Assembly: GCA_012970285.1 (NCBI GenBank)
Contig: JIBW01000004.1
Coordinates: forward strand, 186,001-250,000
Length of the DNA: 64,000 nt
From: Bacillaceae bacterium JMAK1
Lineage (GTDB): Bacteria > Bacillota > Bacilli > Bacillales > Marinococcaceae
Direction of reading: 5' to 3'
Part shown: positions 17,657-26,348 of the stretch, piece after piece
Layout: every line of letters begins with the position of its first letter
Numbering within the stretch: position 1 is the first letter of the stretch
Translations under genes and position numbers: made by a program
The notes under the pieces: model-generated
What the model saw: only the letters and a program-made list of their open reading frames with translations
What the model was told of the DNA's origin: nothing
The model's database searches: none

Positions 17657-18934
17657 GTGTCACATAATAATTGGAATCACCTTATTGAGAAATTACCAGA
17701 GCGTTTAGCACCGAGTATGGCAAAAGACCATCCGAATTTACCGGTCGTCAAAGAAGAAGGCGTTTACTACTACGGCCTTGACGGAAAGGAATATCTCGAT
17801 TTCACGTCTGGTATTGCGGTAACAAACGTTGGTCATCGACATCCAAAGATTGTACAGGCAATTAAAGATGCGGCGGATGAATTAACGCACGGACCGATTG
17901 GCGTCATTCAATACGAATCAATTTTGAAATACGCGGATGAACTTGCAAACGTAATGCCAGGTGACTTAGATTGCTTTTTCTTTGGTAATAGCGGGACAGA
18001 AGCGATCGAAGGCGCGTTAAAGCTTGCACGACACGTTACGAAAAAACCGTATGTCATCTCATTTGTCGGAGGCTTTCATGGCCGTACACTCGGGTCGTTG
18101 GCCGTAAGTACATCCAAAGCAAAATACCGTAAACATCAACCCGTAAGTGGAACATATCAAGTTCCGTACTATGACCCGAATGATGATGAACAAACTGCAA
18201 TCCAAAAACTTGATGACCAGTTCCAAAATCTTTTCGCACATCAGGTGGAAGCAGAAGAAGTCGCAGCGGTTATTATGGAACCAGTGCTTGGCGAAGGTGG
18301 CTATGTGATTCCACCAAAAGGATGGGTACAGCGTATTCGAGAAATTTGCGATGAAAAGGGACTTCTCTTGATTTTTGATGAAGTACAAACAGGGTTTGGT
18401 CGTACAGGGGAATGGTTCGCATCAGACGTTTTCGACGTCGTCCCTGATATTATGGCAATTGCTAAAGCAATGGCTTCAGGACAACCCATTAGTGCCACCG
18501 TTGCGAATCATCAACTGATGCAACAATGGCCACTCGGAAGTCATGCCACGACCTATGGTGGAAACCCAATCGGATGCCGCGTCGGCCTCGCAACGCTAGA
18601 GGTTCTAAAAGAAGAAGAGTTGCTGTCGAATGCAAAAAACGTCGGTGCATACGCACATGAACAATTAGAAAAACTCAAAGAGAAGCATCCAATGATTGGT
18701 AGCATTCGTTCACTTGGGCTCATGATTGGCATTGAAATTATAGATCCAGAAACAGGTAACGCTGACGGAGAGCGTTCCATGCGCATCCTCGACCTTGCCC
18801 TTGAAGAAGGTGTCCTCTTTTACTTCTGTGGCAACAAAGGTGAAGTCATCCGCATGATCCCACCACTCACCGTTACAAAAGAGCAAATTGACGATGGTTT
18901 ACGGATGCTTGATATAGCATTGGAACGACTTTAA
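17657..18934 (+). CDS. gabT: 4-aminobutyrate aminotransferase-type class III transaminase
   Basis: A 425-residue PLP-dependent class III aminotransferase, most like GABA transaminase, which converts GABA and 2-oxoglutarate to succinate semialdehyde and glutamate. Seen are [18 protein letters not shown] (phosphate loop), [14 protein letters not shown], the cofactor aspartate in [15 protein letters not shown], and the Schiff-base lysine in [15 protein letters not shown]. The start is GTG after AGAAGGAGAC. No gabD lies adjacent. Specificity within class III cannot be fixed from sequence alone. The 3' flank is a 21-bp repeat array, then a terminator, so the mRNA would carry the array as its 3' UTR. 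Confidence 0.82.
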   Translation: MSHNNWNHLIEKLPERLAPSMAKDHPNLPVVKEEGVYYYGLDGKEYLDFTSGIAVTNVGHRHPKIVQAIKDAADELTHGPIGVIQYESILKYADELANVMPGDLDCFFFGNSGTEAIEGALKLARHVTKKPYVISFVGGFHGRTLGSLAVSTSKAKYRKHQPVSGTYQVPYYDPNDDEQTAIQKLDDQFQNLFAHQVEAEEVAAVIMEPVLGEGGYVIPPKGWVQRIREICDEKGLLLIFDEVQTGFGRTGEWFASDVFDVVPDIMAIAKAMASGQPISATVANHQLMQQWPLGSHATTYGGNPIGCRVGLATLEVLKEEELLSNAKNVGAYAHEQLEKLKEKHPMIGSIRSLGLMIGIEIIDPETGNADGERSMRILDLALEEGVLFYFCGNKGEVIRMIPPLTVTKEQIDDGLRMLDIALERL

Positions 18935-18988
18935 TATTTGCGAAGGGTCAGGAATAGGGCACTGATGTAGTGAGGAGCGCGTGAGGTG

Positions 18989-19386
18989 TAGCAAGAGCCG
19001 GGCTTGGTGTAGCAAGAGTCGTGCGAGGTGTAGCAAGAGCCAGGTGCGGTGTAGCAAGAGCCGGGTATGCTGTGGCAAGAGCCGGGCGCGGAGTAGCAAG
19101 AGCCGTGCCTGGTGTAGCAAGAGCCGTGCGCGGAGTAGCAAGAGCCGTGCCTGGTGTAGCAAGAGCCGGGCCTGGTGTAGCAAGAGCCGTGCGTGTTGTA
19201 GCAAGAGCCAGGTGCGGTGTAGCAAGAGCCGTGCGTGTTGTAGCAAGAGCCGTGCGTGTTGTAGCAAGAGCCGGGTCTGGTGTAGCAAGAGCCGAGCGTG
19301 TTGTAGCAAGAGCCGTGCGTGGTGTAACAAGAGCCGAGCGAGGAGTAGCAAGAGCCAGACAAAGTGTAGCGAGCCAAGCGACATAG
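18989..19386 (+). repeat. 21-bp tandem repeat array 1 (19 units)
   Basis: Nineteen units start at 18989 and follow every 21 bases to 19367; the last is shortened and decayed. The near-constant core is TAGCAAGAGC. The rest varies around CGKGCSTGGTG. The block is far more GC-rich than its surroundings. It fills the space between gabT (stop 18934) and the terminator at 19390-19427. The TAG of each unit is in the reading frame of gabT. There are no constant spacers, so it is not CRISPR. The other frames stay open because 21 is a multiple of 3, giving false ORFs. A sister array is at 48433. Origin and function unknown. Confidence 0.9.
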
Positions 19387-19389
19387 ATA

Positions 19390-19427
19390 GAAAACCCCCA
19401 GGACGAAAAATTGTCCTGGGGGTTTTC
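19390..19427. terminator. strong bidirectional terminator after array 1
   Basis: GAAAACCCCCAGGAC and GTCCTGGGGGTTTTC pair over 15 bases around an eight-base A-rich loop. It separates the convergent gabT/array unit from the minus-strand gene. Confidence 0.9.
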
Positions 19428-19432
19428 ACATA

Positions 19433-19834
19433 TTAAACTCCAGCTTCGATTTTAGCTGCCCGGTGTTGGCGCAGTGCGAGAAATCCTGCAATGGTAATTG
19501 GGGTAAACATGAAGAACGAGCTAATGAAAAAAACAAAGTCGAATTCAGGGTCGAAGCTAATTAGCAAGGATAAAGCGAATAGGATAATCCCTGTTGCTAG
19601 TAATTGTTTGGCTGCTCGACCTTTTTTCTTATGTAAGTTAATAGTCCCTAAAATTCCAAGTGTTAAGAGTAGAAGTGGGATTCCTACAATTACAGCTACG
19701 ATGAGGAGTAACATCCAAGTTCCTTCTTCTGGTAGAAAAAATGATACAAATCCTGTGACAAACAAGATACTAATTATATAACTAACCAACTGTACGAGAC
19801 TGACGATGGAAAGAATAAGTTGTGCAACGTACAT
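19433..19834 (-). CDS. small integral membrane protein, four segments
   Basis: A 133-residue membrane protein with about four hydrophobic segments and short loops (INLHKKKGRAAKQ between the second and third). The ATG at 19834 is chosen because AAGGAGG lies eight bases upstream; a GTG nine bases earlier falls inside that ribosome site. The family is not recognised. Divergent from the small membrane gene at 19910. Confidence 0.55.
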   Translation of the reverse strand: MYVAQLILSIVSLVQLVSYIISILFVTGFVSFFLPEEGTWMLLLIVAVIVGIPLLLLTLGILGTINLHKKKGRAAKQLLATGIILFALSLLISFDPEFDFVFFISSFFMFTPITIAGFLALRQHRAAKIEAGV

Positions 19835-19909
19835 TAGTGCCACCTCCTTTACTAAGATTTATGACTAAATTGGGTTGTCCATTCATACGTTGTGAGTGAG
19901 GTGTTGTAC

Positions 19910-20173
19910 ATGTCTACGTTTGGGATGTTAATTATGTTTCAATTCGTTGCGATCGTACTTTTACTTGGGGTGCTTAGCTTTATAGCTCTTCATATATCAG
20001 AGCGAACGCCTGTGAATAGCAAGCGAACGATTTTGTGGATTGTTATTGTCACGATGATCGGTGTATTGATTGTTGATCTAGTGAATCAAGGGAATTTTCA
20101 AGTAACTGCGTATGTCGTTCCCGCAATTGTAATTGTGATTGCAGCTTCAATGCTAACGAAAACAAAAAAATAA
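19910..20173 (+). CDS. small membrane protein, three segments
   Basis: An 87-residue hydrophobic protein (starts MSTFGMLIMFQFVAIVLLLG) with three likely membrane segments and a basic SKRT loop between the first and second. The ATG follows GTGAGGTG. No family recognised. It converges on smpB with a shared terminator. Confidence 0.55.
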   Translation: MSTFGMLIMFQFVAIVLLLGVLSFIALHISERTPVNSKRTILWIVIVTMIGVLIVDLVNQGNFQVTAYVVPAIVIVIAASMLTKTKK

Positions 20174-20197
20174 AGAGGCAGTGTAGACCCCTTTATT
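20169..20197. terminator. terminator between 19910 gene and smpB
   Basis: AATAAAG and CTTTATT form the outer stem with GG/CC inside. It overlaps both stop regions of the convergent genes. Confidence 0.6.
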
Positions 20198-20669
20198 CCA
20201 TCCCTTTCATGCGTTGACCAACTGCTTTGTCCATTTGACGCTTGGCGTCTTTCTTTTTCAATGACTCGCGTTTGTCGTAGTGCTTTTTCCCTTTTCCGAG
20301 ACCGAGCAGTACTTTTGCAAAGCCGTTCTTTATATACACCTTTAATGGGACGAGTGCGTAGCCTTGTTGTTGTGACTTGCCGGTTAGTTTCTTAATTTCT
20401 TGTTTGTGTAAGAGAAGTTTTCTCGTACGCACAGGATCGTGGTTATGGCGATTCCCTTGTTCATAAGGGTTAATGTGTGCCTGATAGAGTAGGATTTCGC
20501 CATCTTCAATGCGGGCAAAGCTTTCTTTAATATTCATCTGGCCTGCTCGAATAGATTTGATCTCTGTTCCTTTTAGCACGATGCCTGCTTCGTACGTTTC
20601 TTCAATGAAAAATTCATGATTGGCTTTTCGGTTCTGTGCCAAAATTCGATTGTCATTTTTCTTCGCCAT
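20193..20669 (-). CDS. smpB: SsrA-binding protein
   Basis: A 158-residue tmRNA-binding protein that acts with SsrA in trans-translation to free stalled ribosomes. Signature segments are [21 protein letters not shown] near the N-terminus (written in part: [10 protein letters not shown]), [15 protein letters not shown], and the basic tail [19 protein letters not shown]. The start ATG follows AAGGATG. The tmRNA gene itself is not visible here, and rnr, often next to smpB, is also absent. Confidence 0.95.
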   Translation of the reverse strand: MAKKNDNRILAQNRKANHEFFIEETYEAGIVLKGTEIKSIRAGQMNIKESFARIEDGEILLYQAHINPYEQGNRHNHDPVRTRKLLLHKQEIKKLTGKSQQQGYALVPLKVYIKNGFAKVLLGLGKGKKHYDKRESLKKKDAKRQMDKAVGQRMKGME

Positions 20670-20760
20670 AGTCGTGCATCCTTTGTTCGATTGTCGTTAT
20701 CTTATCGTAGCAAAAAAGGCCAAGCCCTGCAATTGAGACGTCATTACTCAAGCGATGAAA

Positions 20761-20790
20761 AGATCCGCCAATCAAACAATTGGCGGATCT
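20761..20790 (-). terminator. terminator downstream of ilvE
   Basis: AGATCCGCCAAT and ATTGGCGGATCT pair around a short loop; on the minus strand the stem runs into TTTTC. Confidence 0.85.
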
Positions 20791-20794
20791 TCGC

Positions 20795-21865
20795 TTATAA
20801 AATAGTCGTCCATCCGAATGGATCGTCTAGACGTCCCGTTTGAATACCAGTAATTGCGTTATGCAGTCGGTTGGAAATATCGCCTGTTTTATTGTTGTTA
20901 ATCGTGTACTCGCTATCTTTGTAGTCGAGAATTCCGATTGGCGAGATAACTGCAGCCGTTCCTGTACCGAATGCTTCCTCGAGTGTGCCGTTTTGATGGG
21001 CTTGGACTAAATCATCCATAGCAATTCGACGTTCATGAACAGGAATGTCCCAGCTACGTAGAAGTTCAATAACGCTTTTCCGGGTTACCCCTTCAAGAAT
21101 CGTCCCGTTGATTTCTGGGGTATGAATTTCTCCGTCAATTTTAAAGAAAACATTCATGCTTCCCACTTCTTCAACGTATTTCTTCTCAAGACCATCCAAC
21201 CAAAGGACTTGTGAGCGTTGGTGTTTTGTTGCACGCTCTTGTGCTTTGTAAGCTGCACTATAGTTCCCAGCCGTCTTCGCATAGCCAGTCCCTCCTGGAG
21301 CGGCACGTGTATAAAAATCTTCAACAAAGATGCTGACAGGGTCGATGCCTTCTGAGTAATAAGAGCCGACTGGAGATAAAATAACGAGAAACGTATACGT
21401 TTTCGAAGGCGCAACAGAAAGGTTCGCTTCTGTATTAATAACAAATGGTCGGATATAGAGTGATTTGCCAGCGGTAGTTGGAATCCAATCTTTCTCGAGA
21501 CTGACGAGTTCTTTAATGTAGGACAATGTTTCTTGTTCATCGAGAGTCGGAATGCTTAAACGTTCATTCGAACGGTTAAGCCGCTTCATATTCTCTTCTG
21601 GACGGAATAATCGCACATTCTCATCATGATCTTTATACGCCTTTAACCCTTCAAAAACGGTCTGTCCGTAATGAAAGACCATTGCTGCTGGATCAAGGGT
21701 AAGTGGCTCATAAGGTACGATGCGAGGGTGGTACCACCCTTTGTCGCTATGATAATCAATCAGTAACATATGATCAGTGAAATATTTTCCAAAACCTAAC
21801 GCTTCGGGATCAGGCTTTGGCTTATGAGTCGTTGTCTTGATGACTTCTAATGTTTGAGATGTCAT
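20795..21865 (-). CDS. ilvE: branched-chain amino-acid aminotransferase
   Basis: A 356-residue class IV PLP aminotransferase for leucine, isoleucine and valine. The long-form signature is present: MVFHYGQTVFEGLKAYK, RPFVINTEANLSVAPS, GGTGYAKTAGNYSAAYKAQ with the PLP lysine, YVEEVGSMNVFF, and GTGTAAVISPIG. The ATG follows CGGAGG with a slightly long spacing. No T-box or other leader element was recognised upstream. Monocistronic. Confidence 0.93.
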   Translation of the reverse strand: MTSQTLEVIKTTTHKPKPDPEALGFGKYFTDHMLLIDYHSDKGWYHPRIVPYEPLTLDPAAMVFHYGQTVFEGLKAYKDHDENVRLFRPEENMKRLNRSNERLSIPTLDEQETLSYIKELVSLEKDWIPTTAGKSLYIRPFVINTEANLSVAPSKTYTFLVILSPVGSYYSEGIDPVSIFVEDFYTRAAPGGTGYAKTAGNYSAAYKAQERATKHQRSQVLWLDGLEKKYVEEVGSMNVFFKIDGEIHTPEINGTILEGVTRKSVIELLRSWDIPVHERRIAMDDLVQAHQNGTLEEAFGTGTAAVISPIGILDYKDSEYTINNNKTGDISNRLHNAITGIQTGRLDDPFGWTTIL

Positions 21866-21980
21866 AACTAAAGCCTCCGCTACTTTGATAAGTGTTATTT
21901 TATAAAACTATATCATGAATTTTAGTCATTGTGCGGGAATTGCTAGAATTAATAGACAAAAGAATAAAAACATCCTAACA

Positions 21981-22009
21981 AAAAAACTCGCCCAAGCGGA
22001 TTGGGCGAG
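21981..22009 (-). terminator. terminator after the sodium symporter gene
   Basis: On the minus strand CTCGCCCA pairs with TGGGCGAG and is followed by TTTTTT (21981-21986). Confidence 0.9.
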
Positions 22010-22017
22010 AAAGTACG

Positions 22018-23787
22018 TTAAGATTTAGCGAAAAATTCTTCTTTTACATGTGAAATTACTTTCGTTACGAGATAAATTGCAAAAATCGAGATTCCGATAC
22101 TAATTGCAATGAAAACGAGATCTGTAACGATGCTTAATGGCCCTGATAACGGTGGAAAAGCGGTTGATTCAACCGATGAACGGTTAATGAGCATAATCGC
22201 AAATAGACCGACCCATACGCCACCAAGTACGATAATATCTTTATTTGAATCGACGGTTTCTTTGTTAGCAAACATCGCTTTACACTCGTTCGACATGAGT
22301 GATCTTCCATCAGTACGATCGATGAGACTAATTCCAATATAAAGAGTAAACGCGATGAGTAGCCCCCATAGAATAACAGGGATATCGAGAAAACCACTGC
22401 CCGCGAATGCTTCCCAAACGCCACCAACTTGAATGATCATAAGAATCGTTGCGATTGACGTAATGAGACAGCCCCAAAAGGCCGCTTTTTCCGTCATGCT
22501 CTTCCAATACAAGGCGAGGAAGACGAGCGGGACAATCGTTGAAATTAATATGATCTGGATTCCTACAGCAGCAATGACAATCCCATTAGAAGAAATAAAT
22601 GGACCGAAACCGATGGCAACGATTCCGATAACAGCGGTAAACACGCGTGTGTACTTTAACTGCTGACGGTCGGTCATGGCTGGTTTGATTTTTTTCAAGA
22701 TGTTGTGAACGATAATTCCACTACCGGCATTCAAGTAGGTTGAAATGGTCGACATCGCTGCAGCTGCAACAGCTGTTACAACAAGCGCTGCACCAAGCAG
22801 AGGCAATGTGTCTTGTACGAGTCGAATGACGACTTCATCGGTATTCACAAGTCCAGGTAGCAAAACCGCGCCATAGGCTCCGATTAAGACTAGAATCCAA
22901 GCATTAAACCAATCTAACGCGAAAAAGCTGTATACGCCTCTACGGCTGTCTTTGACCGATTTGGCAGCGAGTGATCGTTGTACGAAGCCAAGGTCGACAG
23001 GGATCCAAAAAGACGTCGCAATAATATAGGCGATCAACGCAAACAGCGTCATCTCTGGCGGTAACGTAAATAAATCCGTAAATCCAGGGAACAACGTAAG
23101 CTCTTCAGCAGATGAGGAAAGCGTAAACCCATCGCCACCTACATAACCGCTCATAAAGTTCGTGAAGAACCCGTGCTGGAACGTAAGCATTATGAACAAT
23201 GCCGTGATACCAAATACGATAATGAGCATTTGCAAAGCATCGGTTAACACAACGGCTTTCAGCCCACCGGTCATCGTATAAAGTATGGTTACGATGGCGA
23301 TTGGACCGATGCTATACGCCCAGGAAATCCCGGTAATGACCTCGATGATGAGTGAGACCCCGAAAAGGGACATACCGATAATGAAAATCCCCCAACTCAC
23401 TTGCCATACACTCATTAACACTTCAACTCGGCGGCTGTTCCCAAAACGAGCGGTTGCTAAGTCACTAATGGTCATTAAATTCATAGCGCGTAACCGTGCG
23501 CCAAAACGACTCAGTAAAATGATTCCGATAGTTGTCGCAGAGAGTGCTGCCCAGAATACGTATGTAAAGCCACTGGAGTAGGCAAAACCAGGTTGGCCCA
23601 TGACCGTTGCCGTATTAGCGACTGTAGCGGCAAAGGTTAAGGTCAGGACGAACCAAGGCAAGTTACGTCCGCCTAAAATATAATCATCGAGCGAGTGCAT
23701 CGTCTTCGAAAGTTTAAATCCAACGTATAAGAGGCCGCTGAAGTATACGGCAGCGACGAGCAAAATGACGAGGATTTCAGCGCTCAT
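22018..23787 (-). CDS. sodium:solute symporter (SSS family)
   Basis: A 589-residue transporter of the PutP/PanF-type sodium:solute symporter superfamily with about 13 membrane segments. Early signature: SLDDYILGGRNLPWFVLTLT, then GQPGFAYSSGF. The central motif TMTGGLKAVVLTDALQ near residue 175 is the classic SSS block. The C-terminal third has extra segments, and length exceeds the usual 480-550. Substrate is unknown. It starts two bases after the peptidase-like hydrolase gene ends, with AAGGAGG in that gene's tail, so they form an operon; import of a peptide-derived amino acid such as proline is a guess. Confidence 0.82.
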   Translation of the reverse strand: MSAEILVILLVAAVYFSGLLYVGFKLSKTMHSLDDYILGGRNLPWFVLTLTFAATVANTATVMGQPGFAYSSGFTYVFWAALSATTIGIILLSRFGARLRAMNLMTISDLATARFGNSRRVEVLMSVWQVSWGIFIIGMSLFGVSLIIEVITGISWAYSIGPIAIVTILYTMTGGLKAVVLTDALQMLIIVFGITALFIMLTFQHGFFTNFMSGYVGGDGFTLSSSAEELTLFPGFTDLFTLPPEMTLFALIAYIIATSFWIPVDLGFVQRSLAAKSVKDSRRGVYSFFALDWFNAWILVLIGAYGAVLLPGLVNTDEVVIRLVQDTLPLLGAALVVTAVAAAAMSTISTYLNAGSGIIVHNILKKIKPAMTDRQQLKYTRVFTAVIGIVAIGFGPFISSNGIVIAAVGIQIILISTIVPLVFLALYWKSMTEKAAFWGCLITSIATILMIIQVGGVWEAFAGSGFLDIPVILWGLLIAFTLYIGISLIDRTDGRSLMSNECKAMFANKETVDSNKDIIVLGGVWVGLFAIMLINRSSVESTAFPPLSGPLSIVTDLVFIAISIGISIFAIYLVTKVISHVKEEFFAKS

Positions 23788-23789
23788 GC

Positions 23790-24650
23790 TCAGTCCTCCT
23801 TCATTACGAAGCGGCGAACATCAGATAGAAACTGTTCCTGTTCTTCGATAAAGGGGTTATGACCACTTTTTTCATAAACGTAAAGCGTTGCATTCGGGAT
23901 GAGCTCGTTCATGACTTCTGATTGTGACGTTGGCGTAATCCAATCGTGGCGTCCAGATGCAATAAATACAGGCGCTTTAATCGCCGTAATCTCGTCACGA
24001 TAATCGTAATGAGGCATGATGTGTTTAAACGTATAATTACTAATGCCTAGCGATTCAATCGGACGATGCCCTGTTTCGTACATGATTTTTTCATCTTGAT
24101 GATAGAAATAGAGCCCATAGTTTTCTGCCCACCATTCAATTTGGGCTTCTTCACTTTCAAGGTTGCCTTCGAACAGTTTTGGTATCAGCTCCAACTGTCT
24201 AGGTGTTGCAACTTGTTTGGCAAATGCTAACGCATCTTCATAAAAATGATGGCTCGGAGCAGTATTAATAAGGAATAACTTCTCAATCGCTTGTGGGTGA
24301 CGTACAGCGAGAATTTGGGCGATCATTCCTCCGAAGGAATGACCGAGTACGAAGACTTTGTCCAATCCTAAGTAATTTCGGAGAGCTTCAATGTCATCAG
24401 CCATCGTCTCCATCGTACACGTTTCTAGGTCAACGCGGTCAGACTGTCCGTTGTTTCGTAAATCAACGTAAATCATTTGCATTGTATCTTGAAGTGGACT
24501 TAACCACGGTTTGAAATCTGAATGATCACTTCCAGGTCCCCCATGGATCGCGATGCAGACGGGTCTTTTTTTCATCGTTGGACCTTCGGGTACGTAACTT
24601 GATCCTTCAACATCAAAGAATAATCTTGTTCCATTTACTTGTGCGAACAT
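23790..24650 (-). CDS. alpha/beta hydrolase, proline iminopeptidase-like
   Basis: A 286-residue alpha/beta hydrolase with the oxyanion-hole motif AIHGGPGSDHSDF, the nucleophile elbow GHSFGGMIAQ (serine near residue 110), acid residue in SGRHDWITP and the C-terminal catalytic histidine in YEKSGHNPFIEE. HGGPG is typical of prolyl aminopeptidases that release N-terminal proline from peptides. It is first in an operon with a sodium symporter. The exact substrate is inferred from family only. Confidence 0.82.
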   Translation of the reverse strand: MFAQVNGTRLFFDVEGSSYVPEGPTMKKRPVCIAIHGGPGSDHSDFKPWLSPLQDTMQMIYVDLRNNGQSDRVDLETCTMETMADDIEALRNYLGLDKVFVLGHSFGGMIAQILAVRHPQAIEKLFLINTAPSHHFYEDALAFAKQVATPRQLELIPKLFEGNLESEEAQIEWWAENYGLYFYHQDEKIMYETGHRPIESLGISNYTFKHIMPHYDYRDEITAIKAPVFIASGRHDWITPTSQSEVMNELIPNATLYVYEKSGHNPFIEEQEQFLSDVRRFVMKED

Positions 24651-24716
24651 CTAAATCTGAGCTCCTTTTTCTACAAACTTAATCTATTATTCCACAAAAG
24701 CGATCGTTTTACTATG

Positions 24717-24746
24717 AAAAAAAGAAAGAAGCGAGTTTTTCGCTTC
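24717..24746 (-). terminator. terminator after htpX
   Basis: GAAGCGA and TCGCTTC pair around GTTTT; on the minus strand a T-rich tail follows. Confidence 0.8.
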
Positions 24747-24749
24747 TCT

Positions 24750-25628
24750 CTACATGTTCATCAACCGTTCAATTCGTTCTGTTGGGTCCGGATGAGTTGA
24801 AAACAATCCTGATACTTTCTTCTTTAATGGATCTGCGAAATAAAGAGAAGCAGAGCTACTTGAAGCTTCTCGTACAGGCGTATCAACACCTGTAATCTTT
24901 TGTAGCGCTGAGGCGAGTGCTTCAGGGTTTCTTGTGAGCTCTGCTGCACTTGCATCGGCAAGGTATTCACGATTTCTTGAAATTGCCATTTGAATGAGCA
25001 CGGCGATCAGCGGTGATAAAATCACTAACGCTAGAGCTAAAATCAAAACGAATGGATGCTGCTTATTATTGCCACCACCACGTGAGAAGAACATCATTCG
25101 CATACCAAGATCAGACAAGATGGCTACAGCTGAAACGAGCGCGACTGCAATCGTTGATAACCGAATGTCGTAATTCTTGATGTGTGCAACTTCGTGTGCA
25201 ATGACTCCTTCAAGTTCATCATGATTTAAGTGATCCAACAAACCTGTCGTTACCGCAACGGCACCGTTTTTAGGTGATGTCCCTGTTGCGAATGCATTCG
25301 GACTATTGTCTTTAATGATGAACAATCGCGGCTTTTCGATGCGCGCAACCATCGCCATGTTATCAACCATTTCCCATAGTTGAATGTTTTGAGAGCGCTC
25401 TGTAATTTCTTGTGCATGGTTCATCCGCATAACAACGTTTGTACTGCTGAAGATCATCATTGCACTATAGCCGCCACCAATAACAAGTGCCATCAATAAG
25501 CCTGTAAAGATCTCGCCGTACAAACTGTACGTAAGAGCCGCCCCTACAAATAGAACGAATAAAATAAAGCCAGTAACGATGACGACGGTTTTTCTTTTAT
25601 TATGTTGAATTTGTTTTAATCGATTCAT
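24750..25628 (-). CDS. htpX: membrane zinc metalloprotease HtpX (M48)
   Basis: A 292-residue membrane protease of quality control. Two N-terminal membrane segments (about 16-34 and 38-56) precede the cytoplasmic catalytic domain with the zinc site HEVAH near residues 142-146 and the third-ligand region NREYLADASAAELT. Two further segments (near 155-172 and 195-215) follow the active site. FATGTSPKNGAVAVTTGLL is family-typical. It starts 11 bases after lemA ends, the common lemA-htpX pairing. The ribosome site AAGGCGGG is acceptable. Confidence 0.93.
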   Translation of the reverse strand: MNRLKQIQHNKRKTVVIVTGFILFVLFVGAALTYSLYGEIFTGLLMALVIGGGYSAMMIFSSTNVVMRMNHAQEITERSQNIQLWEMVDNMAMVARIEKPRLFIIKDNSPNAFATGTSPKNGAVAVTTGLLDHLNHDELEGVIAHEVAHIKNYDIRLSTIAVALVSAVAILSDLGMRMMFFSRGGGNNKQHPFVLILALALVILSPLIAVLIQMAISRNREYLADASAAELTRNPEALASALQKITGVDTPVREASSSSASLYFADPLKKKVSGLFSTHPDPTERIERLMNM

Positions 25629-25639
25629 GGCGACCCGCC

Positions 25640-26209
25640 TTAAAATTCTACTTTTACATTTTCACGCTCTTCTTCCGGCGTTTCAAGCATTTCATACTGC
25701 AGGAAGTTGTGTACATTTGCAACGAAGTTCGTCGGAATCGATTGCACGGCGATATTATAGTCGCGAACGGTTGAATTGTACGTTTGTCTTGCATAGGCGA
25801 GCTTACGCTCCATTGAAGTCAGTTCTTGTTGTAAATGCATAAAGTTTTCATTTGCTTTTAAATCGGGGTAATCCTCACGTAAAGCAAATAAACGGCCGAG
25901 CATTTGTTCCGCTTCATTGTTTGCATGCATTTGCTCATTACGTGACACATTTGAATCTTGCATTTGATTTCGTTTCTCGATGACTTGTGTTAACGTTTCT
26001 TGTTCGTGTTTGGCGTATCCTTTTACGGTGTTAACAAGATTTGGAATCATGTCATAGCGTTGTTTAAGCATGTTGTCAATTTGTGCCCAGCTTTCCTCCG
26101 CCCACATTCGATATTTCACAAGACGGTTGTACGAGCTGAACCAGAATATACCGATCGCTACGGCAGCTCCAATTACGATTAAAAGCAAAACGATGAGTAC
26201 GACAGTCAT
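25640..26209 (-). CDS. lemA: LemA family protein
   Basis: A 189-residue LemA-family protein with one N-terminal membrane segment (residues 3-24) and a long helical domain. Signature: YNRLVKYRMWAEESWAQID, then QRYDMIPNLVNTVKGYAKHE, NENFMHLQQELTSMERKLA and ARQTYNSTVRDYN. The family has no settled biochemical role; it is often paired with HtpX, as here, and is thought to assist membrane quality control. ATG after AAGGAGCG. Confidence 0.9.
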   Translation of the reverse strand: MTVVLIVLLLIVIGAAVAIGIFWFSSYNRLVKYRMWAEESWAQIDNMLKQRYDMIPNLVNTVKGYAKHEQETLTQVIEKRNQMQDSNVSRNEQMHANNEAEQMLGRLFALREDYPDLKANENFMHLQQELTSMERKLAYARQTYNSTVRDYNIAVQSIPTNFVANVHNFLQYEMLETPEEERENVKVEF

Positions 26210-26348
26210 TCATAACGCTCCTTTCTTCTACTTAATTGATACGATTTAGTATCTAGGTAAGTTTCACTATTTTATCATGAACTTCTAATTCACTGTAGGT
26301 GCATTATTCAGATGGATTTAGTATTATTTACACAAAGGAGTTGAGAAA

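Noticed and set aside
18899-19436. Long open frames through array 1 on both strands (heptad-like CSKSRAx on plus, SCYTRPG or leucine-rich on minus)
   Set aside because: The 21-bp period is a multiple of three, so any frame without a stop in the unit stays open. No ribosome sites, and the variable half changes without regard to codon sense.
21866-22017. T-box or leader-peptide attenuator upstream of ilvE
   Set aside because: The upstream region has no AGGGTGGNACCGCG motif, no antiterminator stem and only the terminator of the neighbouring operon.
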